A DNA stretch of 64,000 nucleotides from Symbiodinium natans (Eukaryota; Sar; Dinophyceae; Suessiales; Symbiodiniaceae). Position 1 is the stretch's first letter, and each line of letters begins with the position of its first letter. Below the pieces are notes generated by a model. It saw nothing but the letters and a program-made list of their open reading frames with translations, searched no databases and had not been told where the DNA came from. Below are positions 56,868 to 64,000 of the stretch, in pieces. The DNA lies in assembly GCA_905221605.1 (NCBI GenBank), contig CAJNDS010002442.1, forward strand, positions 342,501 to 406,500, written 5' to 3'. The position numbers and the translations under genes were made by a program.

Positions 56868-57890
56868 TCCAGTCCGAGCTCCGGCGCCAGGTGGCCACGG
56901 CCAACGCCGCCGCAGAGGTCCCAACCCTAAACCCTAAACCCTAAACCCTAGACCCTAAACCTCCTAAACCCTAAACTCTAAACCCTAAACCCTAAACCCA
57001 AAACCCGAAACCCGAAACCCTTTCAGGTTTGCAGGTGGGGGGCCGACCGGGGGGGGGCGATGGGGGGGGATGATTTGTTGGGGGGTTTCGGGTTTGGGTT
57101 TAGGGTTTAGGGTTTTGGTGTGCTTTTTGCGGGGGCGCTGGTGCTAGGGCCCGCTCGGGACATTCACAGGAACGCCAGCTCCGAAACCCTGAATGTCCAA
57201 ATCTTCGCCCCAGTAGGCCCCTTGCTTCTTGCAGGCCCTGCGGGACGAGGTAGTTGCTTGTGAGGAGGCGCAGCGTCGTGAGTTTGTCGGTGTAGATGAA
57301 GCTGGCTTTGTTACTGCTTAGATCTTAACGGAGGAGTGGAGGTGTGGTTAACCACCCTATAGTCACTCCTGTATAACCCGCGTAGAATGCTCCTATATTC
57401 ACTCCCCTCGCTCCTCCTCAAAGTCGTAGGTCCCCCCAAAAGGGTGCCAAAAATCCAAGACTTAGAGTGCCAACAACTATTTGGGGATACTCCTTTAAAC
57501 CCTAAGCCCTAAACCCTGAGGGGGCTAACATGGGAGGTTTGGGGACGGTTCGTGACAGGCACCAAAAACAGCCGAGCCCCGCTTGTGAGAGGCGGTGGCC
57601 ATGGAGCGGCAGCGATCCCTCCGCCTGGAGGCTCTGGGACAAGCCAGACTCCACTGATGCACTCGTTTCCGCAGGACTTACGAGCTACCAATCTCTTCAT
57701 AGTGAACAGGATTGAAAGAGTATTTGCAGGTTTGCAATTCTCCTCCTTGTCATCTGTGTACCCTGAACCCTAAACCCTAAACCCTAAACCCTAAACCTGA
57801 AACCCTAAGCCTTAAACCCTAGAGGCCGAGCTTCGGGAGAGCCGAGACGAGCTCGCCGACCAGAAGGCTCGCGTGCAGGCCTGGACAGGG
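56868..57890 (+). CDS. Coiled-coil microexons separated by telomere-like introns
   Basis: Three short + strand exons of the same character: QVQSELRRQVATANAAAEV (about 56865-56920, donor GAG|GTCCC), ALRDEVVACEEAQRREFV (about 57234-57290) and EAELRESRDELADQKARVQA (57820-57884). All have heptad-like Glu/Arg/Leu/Ala composition, so they would form one long coiled coil. The introns between them are mostly CCCTAAA-type repeat. The third exon's acceptor AG is itself a mutated repeat unit (CCCTAG). Identity is unknown; a cytoskeletal or structural protein is possible. It could be a continuation of the coiled-coil exons at 45-52 kb, but the intronless dehydrogenase lies between. Confidence 0.45.
56923..57021. 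repeat. Telomere-like CCCTAAA array
   Basis: About fourteen units of CCCTAAA with CCCGAAA, CCCTAGA and CCTCCTAAA variants, starting at the donor side of an intron. Confidence 0.9.
57083..57116. repeat. Telomere-like TTTAGGG array, opposite orientation
   Basis: GGGTTTAGGGTTTAGGG within the same intron as the preceding CCCTAAA array, 62 bp away. Confidence 0.85.
57315..57420. repeat. Imperfect hairpin of about 100 bp
   Basis: GGAGGAGTGGAGG near the left end pairs with CCTCGCTCCTCC at the right. CCTATAGTCACTCC and CCTATATTCACTCC repeat inside. Intronic. Confidence 0.45.
57761..57819. repeat. Telomere-like CCCTAAA array ending at a splice acceptor
   Basis: CCCTAAA units running to AAACCCTAG, which supplies the AG before the exon. 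Confidence 0.85.
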
Positions 57891-57973
57891 GCATCGAGGG
57901 GTCTGAGCTGTTCAGGGCTTGAAGGGGGCTCCGGCGTTCGCAGGCTTGAGGGCTGAGGGCTTAGCGTTCAGGA

Positions 57974-58210
57974 TTTTGGGGCAGCCTTCCGATGGCATCT
58001 CTCCAAGCTCAGACGGCTCTGGCAACGAGAGGTGGTCGTAGATGTTACCGGTTTGAACGTGCTCCTGCGGCAACGGACGCCACTTCCTCCATGTCCTGCC
58101 CGGACAACCATGGCAGCATCATCGGCGTTGACGTGGATGGAGACCTACTTGTTTGCATTGAAGATGGTCGGGGAAGGCTGAAACATTGCGTACATTGCAA
58201 AGTGTACTAG
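57974..58210 (+). CDS. Possible terminal exon, unrecognised
   Basis: An open frame ending in GVDVDGDLLVCIEDGRGRLK followed by a Cys/His-rich end and a stop at 58208-58210. Composition is protein-like but no family is recognised. Confidence 0.25.
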   Translation, partial: FWGSLPMASLQAQTALATRGGRRCYRFERAPAATDATSSMSCPDNHGSIIGVDVDGDLLVCIEDGRGRLKHCVHCKVY

Positions 58211-60420
58211 GACCATCAACAGTTGGCGCGCTCGTACCGCTCGAAGTGCACCAGGCTACTCAGTCTGGGCCATCGGGCCAGATATGTGTGCTCGTGGAGA
58301 GAACGGGCGGTCAGCCATATGGGTTCGACAGCTGACTGTCCCTGACTTATCCCATCATTGAGGCTTAGTGTCTTGCAAAGCTATACATCCCAATAGACCA
58401 AGGTCTAGAGGGCTCATTGAAATCCCGTTCCCAACGTGAGGTGCTCTACCCAAAATCCTGAACTGCAGGTACTCGTAGGTTGGGAACCCCCAATGCCATT
58501 TAGTCGGAAACTTGTTGTGAGTATCCCTTACAATATTCATGATCTATCTTTGGGGTGGCTCTCTGGGAGTTGCCAGGCATTGGAGACCGTGGCTTCCAGA
58601 GGCGCGTGGGGAGCTGTGTTCCTCGGTTATTCGGCTTACGGCCCGGGGCTTAGGCTTGGCTTTCAGGGGACTCTTCAGGGTTTTCATCAGGGTTTTCCAG
58701 GGCTTTCAAGGCTTTCAGGGTGGGGTGTAGGTTTTGGGGACGGGAACAGGGAGGTGGGGGAATACGAGAGCGACCCACCATGTTGGTTTTGCTTCTCTTG
58801 ACTGCAGGCAGTTCTGGCAATCCTCGTTCCAGGCAGAGGTGCCAAGAGCGTTGGCGTTCCTATGGCTGATCGCAAGGATTCACGAATCTCGTTTTGTTTC
58901 AGGCGCTCCCAGGCGAGCATCCGCACGGCCTCGCCCTCGACACCGGCGTCATCCCGCCCCCCCCCCCCCCTTCTTGATGCTGTTTGTTCATGGTTTTCAA
59001 ACCTGCCAAGCTCAGGACTTGGCAACCCCTGCACTGAGCGAGGAGAGGGCAGGGGAACGAAGCCCATCCGGTGTAACACGGCGCGGGCACCAGGAGCTAC
59101 ATGATGCACCGGATGCTGCGGCTGGGCCAAAGGCCGGAAGAGAGCTGCAGTGGGGCATTGAGCAGCTGTTCAGTGCGACGTGCTCGGGACTTCGATTTGG
59201 ATGCAGGTTGTGCCAGCTGCAGCATGCGACCGGCCCGCATCTGAGACAGGCCATGTTGTATTCTGCTTGTCCTCTACGAGCTGGCGCAATGGCTTAGCTT
59301 CATGATGCTTTTCCGTCTCGAGTCTCAAGCTTTGCTGCTTGTGCGTGCTGCTGTTTCTGGGCCCCTAGAGGCCCCACTGGCAGCCCCACCCACAGTGTAC
59401 TCTTCATCCCCGGGCTTTTCATGTCAAAGAGCCGATGACCTGAGGAAGGCGAGACTGCAAGCGCAGCTTGCACAACGAGGCACCCGTGCCAGATTTCAAC
59501 AGTTACTTGTAGAGATCGTGGCACTTCCACACAGAGTTCCGTTTGGCTGAACTGCTCACAGGCGTTCAGAAGATCCAACTGATGGAGTCGTGCTGTGCCC
59601 AGACGAAGAGTATCCACACTTTGAGGTATTGGAGTTGGGTGTGCCTGGTCTCTAAATGGTTGACCTTTTTTGTGTGCCGGAGAGTTTTTGGACCTTGGTG
59701 GGGTCTGAGGCCAAACAGACAAGGAGAGGGCAAAGTGCCAAAGAGCTCTGAGGGCCCTGCCCGCGCCAGTGGCGCAGGCGCGAAGCTCGAAAATCTCGAC
59801 AATATGCGTTTTGCACGGCTCTTTGCTCTCCGCCTTGGTGCGAAGGCCGTCACCAGTCATCTGCGAGGCTGGATGCCTTGGTGGTGTTTCGTAATTTCAG
59901 GGCGAGTCTTTGCATGTGGACCTCTTTGTCTCTGTAATGCCGACTTGTGGTGCCGGGCATGAGGATTGAAGCTCCCTAAGCCTAGGATCCAAGCTGCCTA
60001 AACACTGGATCCTCCACGTGACTTTAACTCCTCCTCGCGCCCAGGCAGACCGGGATGCCTGCGGACATGCGCTCCCTTAGCAGGCGCGGCAGCTGCGAGC
60101 TTTGCGAACCCAAGTCAGCGCAACCTTGTTACTTTGTGCTTGTAGGTCTTATCGTGCACCCCCCAACGCTAAGCGGTAGGGCCCTGAAAAGTCTCAGTAT
60201 CCTTTTGTATTCCTTCATCTGAGATTTCCCGTGGATGGATCCGGGGTGGCACGGCGCGGGAGATGTATGTGTAAAGGTGCATCGAGGATTTTTTAGGGCT
60301 GGTCGTGGATTATTTGCCGAGTCGGCGGACGCGCTTGCTGACTCGAGGCTCCTCTCTGGCAGTGGGTGGTTGGGCAGTCCGCCAGCTTCTGGATGAGGCG
60401 CCATATCGTTGTTACAGGAG
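58211..60420. other. No firm gene; possible exon fragments
   Basis: Helical fragments such as ARLQAQLAQRGTRARFQQLL (about 59452) and AELLTGVQKIQLMESC (about 59543) may be exons. The rest is intron-like, with TTTAGGG-related words and a C-run at 58957-58971. Confidence 0.3.
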
Positions 60421-60516
60421 TTCCCCCCTCCCCTCCGCGCGGCCCCCCCCCTCCCCCCCTCCGCCCGTTCCCCCCCCCCCACTCCGCCCCCCCCCCCCCT
60501 CCCCCCCCCTGCCCCG

Positions 60517-60556
<40 letters not shown>
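60421..60556. repeat. C-rich low-complexity tract
   Basis: About 135 bp, nearly all C with scattered T, G or A, ending in roughly 40 consecutive C. It yields false Pro-rich (+) and Gly-rich (-) ORFs. Confidence 0.9.
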
Positions 60557-60557
<1 letters not shown>

Positions 60558-60754
60558 AGGCTTTCATTTTCGGAGCGATTTTGAGGGTTCGAGGGTTCGT
60601 TCATTTTAAGGGTTCGAGGGGGTAAACCGGTTTTTCCTTCTTCAGAAATTTCGAAGTTTTGAGAATTCTCCATAATTCTCCCGCCTGTCCGGTATGGGCT
60701 CAAGCTTTTGAGTGCACGAAAAGGTGGCCAGGCCTCTGCGACAGCAGCCTCAGC

Positions 60755-61849
60755 ATGGCGTGTTCTCGCGAGCTGCTAGGGATATTCCTTATGGCTGCAT
60801 CTGGACTCGCAGTGACTTGCGAGATGGTTACGAGCAAAATCATCGAAGACTTGCTCTGGCCGTACTGGTACCTCTTGGCAGCTTGCTGTGTTGTGGCCAC
60901 CTCTGGAAACGGGCTGTTCCTGTGGTGGCAGGGCATCAGGTGTCCTTCGCTCCGAGATATGAGGTGGGTGCTTTCACGATCCATGTTTGAGAACCTGCAC
61001 TGGATGCTGGCAATCCTGGCCGTTCTCATCGGAGCCGCACCGGGGGATGTTGCAGCGCTCACCAGCATCGACATCATCGTTGCGGCACTGTTGGGTCTCA
61101 TGTTTCTGGGGGAGCGAGTCGGCATCCTACATCTCCTTGCCCTCGTTCTATCAGTCACTGGTGTCATTTGCATCTCGCAGCCGCAGTTTCTGTTTGGTGT
61201 CGAGGAGGCACATCCCGTTGGATACTGCCTGGCGATATTGTCGGGGTTCTTCCAAGCATGCTGCTATGTATGTGCTCGGAAGTCTGCCCACATCCCAGTA
61301 TCCCTACTCACAGTTGTGACACTACTTTTGGCGGTGCCGCTATGTCTTGTGCCACCGCTTCTCCACATTGGCCAGCACAGCTTCGAGCCTGTATCCGAGG
61401 CACCCTTGCAAGCTCTAGGTTTTCTCGCTCTGTTAGTGCTGCTTTCGGTGCTTTCTGTCGCCATTCCAGCAGCTGGGGCCACAAGATGCCCAGCCGCGGT
61501 CAGCGCCACAGTCTTCACGTCTTCCAGCATGACTACGGGCTACGTGGCTCAGACTGTCCTTTTCGATGATGTCCCCAAGCCACTGAAGCTTTTTGGAGCC
61601 GTGTGCATGCTGTTCAGCGTGGTGTTGATGGCGGTCCACTGCCAGAGATCGGTTGAGGAACCGGAGCCTTCCTGCGCAGTTTGTTGTGCCGATTCTTCGC
61701 CAGGGCCTGTACCCAGTGTCATTGCGAAGGACGAAGAGACGCCAAGCTTCGGATCCTGTTTCGCCTTCAAAGTTTCTTTCGCACGGAGCACCTGCCGACT
61801 ACAACACCACGGCGACAGCGGAAGCTCTTCCTGCTCGGTATCTTCCTAA
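60755..61849 (+). CDS. DMT-superfamily membrane transporter (EamA/SLC35-like), intronless
   Basis: 364 residues from the ATG at 60755 (MACSRELLGIFLMAASGLAV). The open frame extends upstream only through non-ATG codons. About ten hydrophobic segments are visible, arranged as two halves of five as in EamA-type drug/metabolite transporters. The end of the first half shows the family-typical stretch of a helix, then ALLGLMFLGERVGILHLLAL (the L-x-E-R motif) and a following helix ending VTGVICISQP. The second half starts around VGYCLAILSGFFQACCYVCA. The C-terminal tail (about 50 residues, Cys/Ser-rich) is hydrophilic. The substrate cannot be inferred; relatives move nucleotide sugars, amino acids or other small metabolites across plasma or organelle membranes. 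The gene is intronless in an intron-dense region and has a decayed partial copy downstream. Confidence 0.88.
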   Translation: MACSRELLGIFLMAASGLAVTCEMVTSKIIEDLLWPYWYLLAACCVVATSGNGLFLWWQGIRCPSLRDMRWVLSRSMFENLHWMLAILAVLIGAAPGDVAALTSIDIIVAALLGLMFLGERVGILHLLALVLSVTGVICISQPQFLFGVEEAHPVGYCLAILSGFFQACCYVCARKSAHIPVSLLTVVTLLLAVPLCLVPPLLHIGQHSFEPVSEAPLQALGFLALLVLLSVLSVAIPAAGATRCPAAVSATVFTSSSMTTGYVAQTVLFDDVPKPLKLFGAVCMLFSVVLMAVHCQRSVEEPEPSCAVCCADSSPGPVPSVIAKDEETPSFGSCFAFKVSFARSTCRLQHHGDSGSSSCSVSS

Positions 61850-62164
61850 ACCCGTCGGTGATGGCTGATATACTGGCTGTATTCTCCACATTGCAGATGA
61901 CTATTCCGTTGACTACGTTTACAGTGATGAGGCACGATACTTCATGACAATCGCACCGGGTGGTCGAGGGGGATCGCTGCAAGCCCGGAGGCCAAGAGTC
62001 GCCTCTTCATCATCTGGATGCTTGATACCTCTCCGCACCTTTTTCTCGGCTCACCACCAAGCTAGATCTGCAAGCCTGCACACAATGAGCTTTTCTGCTC
62101 TGTCGGGCACACGGTCCTACTTGATGGAGCTTACTGCGATAGCGCAAGATTGTCATAGTGGCAC

Positions 62165-62472
62165 GAGCATGGCAGCTGGCCTGAGGTGGCTGTTTGCTCA
62201 CGGCCCCATCTGGACTTGCAGAGACTCGCGGTGAGTTGTGAGATGGTCAGCGGTAAAACCATCGAGGCCATACAAGTGCCTGTGTGGTATGGGGGGCTGC
62301 CCAGAGCTACGATGTCACTAAGGGATTGCGGGGCCTCCTTTCGACCATTGGATGATGGTTATTATGAATTTGATGATCATTCCTTCGGCGCCGGCTCTGG
62401 TGCTGTCAGTCGCTGGCGCCACTTGCATCTCGCAGTTTCCGGCATCGTCCTGATGCTGGTGATTTGCCTCTA
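62165..62472 (+). pseudogene. Decayed partial copy of the DMT transporter
   Basis: Around 62220-62270 the sequence AGACTCGCGGTGAGTTGTGA and the following AGATGGTCAGCGGTAAAACC align with 60808-60850 of the transporter (encoding AVSCEMVSGKTIEA against AVTCEMVTSKIIED). Around 62400-62440, GCTGTCAGTCGCTGGCGCCA and CTTGCATCTCGCAG align with the segment encoding LSVTGVICISQ. The two matches are about 170 bp apart instead of about 340, and the frame is broken. So this is a truncated, rearranged paralogue in the same orientation. Confidence 0.65.
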
Positions 62473-64000
62473 GTGCTCGCCCAGTAATTCAGAAACTTTT
62501 GGGGGCGTTCCTTCACGTCGAGCTCCAGCCAGCTGCGGAAGCTGCTGAAGCACAGCAGCATTGGCATCTCGAAGCCGCGTGTCATCGGAGTGACATCTCC
62601 GGCATAGTTTCGCTTTTTCTTGGCATGCACAATTCGACGCGCACTATGATGCGAAGTGCAAAAAGTCGTGCCGTGTAGTGTTGGTAGGCACCGATCTAAG
62701 AGCACAGCGCACCGCTTTAGACGGGCCTTTCCTAGTCTTGGCTGCTTGGGGCGATACTGGAAGAGTCATGTCAAGGTAGGTCTTGCTTGGTTCCACGGAA
62801 TGATTGCGTGCATTTCCATGGCATCTGCTGATCAGGCCGTGGGATGTCTATATCCCCCACCTCCACACCAAATGGTGCAGGACGGTTGATAAGAGCAACT
62901 GGTTTTTCCGACCCGGACAAGTCATTGCAAATCGATGCAAGACAGAGGCACCAAAGGTGCGACTAATTGGTGAATTGGAAGCCGTATATGGCCGTGTGTG
63001 CAGACCACCTGCAAAAGCATTCAGGATCGGGAGCACGCGTTGCCAGACGACGGGTGTATGCATATCGGGAAAATTGAACGCGGCCAAAACAGGCATAGGC
63101 TGTTGAACTTTTGACATGCCATACTGAATACTAACTGCTGGGTTTGTTGTAAGGCTGAAAGAACCAGTTTCCCCCGCCTCAAAGTCAAAGAGCTCATGTT
63201 GGGCGCATGGGGGCCGAGTCCACAGACCTAGATGGAGAGCTGGCCGCCGTTGTGCCAGGTGGCATGAATCCAGGACTTGTGAACCCGCGTCCCAAACGGC
63301 AGTGCCCTGTAGCCATGCACTGAAACCTACAGCTCAACCTGACGAATCGGTGCGCTAGCTTCCATGAAAGAGTCCATGAAAGCTCGTATGCAATCCGCAA
63401 GATCATGCATCATGCCATACATCCAACTGAACGAAAAGGGTTCCGGCGCAGGCACCGAGTTTGTTCAGAACATTCCCGAAGCGTTGTAATCCCGTCAAGC
63501 GAAGCGCTCTGCTGTACGATCGTCCAAACAGTGCTCCAAGCAGTGCAGGACGGAGGAGGGCGTATTGGATGGGGTGATCCTGATAAGCCAAAGCTCCCCC
63601 CAAGTCCTGTTTGGCCCAAGACGAGAAGGTTGTAAACAAGAGTTCCCGCCAACTCCAAGGAGCCAGCTTTCGTGAGGTTTGAAGCTCCTTCAAGACGGTG
63701 AAGCCGTCGAGCTGCTGGCGAGACTCCCGCGATACTTGCGCAGACAGGGGCACTCGTGGAAAAGCCACGGGCGAGGCGTTCCGCTGCTTGGTCTCCAAAA
63801 TGCTCGCCACGAAGTAGTTCGACCACGCTATGCTTCGCGACGCAGGCACGCCCTGGAATTGATGCCCTCGCAGCTGCTACCCTCGCCACACGACCAGGAA
63901 CCGTATTGGTGTCGCCAGACGGCCACAGCGTGTGCGACAGCATGTGGCCGGCCTTGCTCAGCAAACTCCGGAAAATAGACGATGTTTCATGTTATCTTGG
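62473..64000. other. No supportable gene
   Basis: Overlapping ORFs on the minus strand at 63403-63964 (up to 184 residues) and short + strand ORFs have no recognisable motif. Confidence 0.4.

Noticed and set aside
60293-60703. Gly-rich minus-strand and Pro-rich plus-strand ORFs
   Set aside because: Produced by the C-rich low-complexity tract.
63403-63964. Two overlapping minus-strand ORFs of 148 and 184 residues
   Set aside because: No recognisable domain, low-quality composition, and opposite to every supported gene.

Overview
The window looks like nuclear DNA of a dinoflagellate (core group, Suessiales or Prorocentrales type; species not determinable). The reasons are: supported genes all on the + strand; coding information split into tiny exons between long introns; introns seeded with degenerate CCCTAAA/TTTAGGG telomere-like repeats; an abundant type of reverse transcriptase element; and an 11-base match to the 3' end of the dinoflagellate spliced leader. 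No prokaryotic operon structure, rRNA, tRNA or CRISPR array was recognised.

Layout. 1-6.7 kb: a retroelement with a gag-like ORF (CCCH plus CCHC zinc fingers). One in-frame UGA separates it from a long pol carrying a 2-oxoglutarate/Fe(II) oxygenase-like domain, a cytosine-C5-methyltransferase-like domain, reverse transcriptase and RNase H. It is followed by two identical 264-bp direct repeats. 8.2-12.5 kb: a multi-exon class I aminotransferase. 13-17.4 kb and 19.6-23 kb: two tandem paralogous multi-exon genes that resemble GT-A glycosyltransferases. 20.4-21.2 kb: a minisatellite inside the second paralogue. 23.5-24.6 kb: a hexanucleotide microsatellite with a 35-C run. 24.6-33.5 kb: exons of a large protein that I do not recognise, probably lumenal or secreted. 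33.6-36.1 kb: two AT-rich islands. 37-39.5 kb: isolated plausible exons. 42-44.4 kb: a multi-exon family-9-like carbohydrate-binding protein. 45-58 kb: short, mostly coiled-coil exons between telomere-like introns. 52.7-53.8 kb: an intronless zinc-type alcohol dehydrogenase within that region. 60.8-61.8 kb: an intronless DMT/EamA transporter, followed by a decayed partial copy. The last 1.5 kb has no gene I can support.

There is no sign that the host genes form one pathway. The aminotransferase (amino-acid metabolism), the glycosyltransferase-like pair and the carbohydrate-binding protein (secretory or glycan functions) and the transporter are neighbours in a same-strand cluster, which is common in dinoflagellates. 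The most unusual object is the retroelement: one polyprotein appears to combine a potential DNA-methylation-type domain with a potential base-oxidising-type domain. Exon boundaries were read by eye from splice-like signals and family resemblance, so multi-exon spans are approximate.
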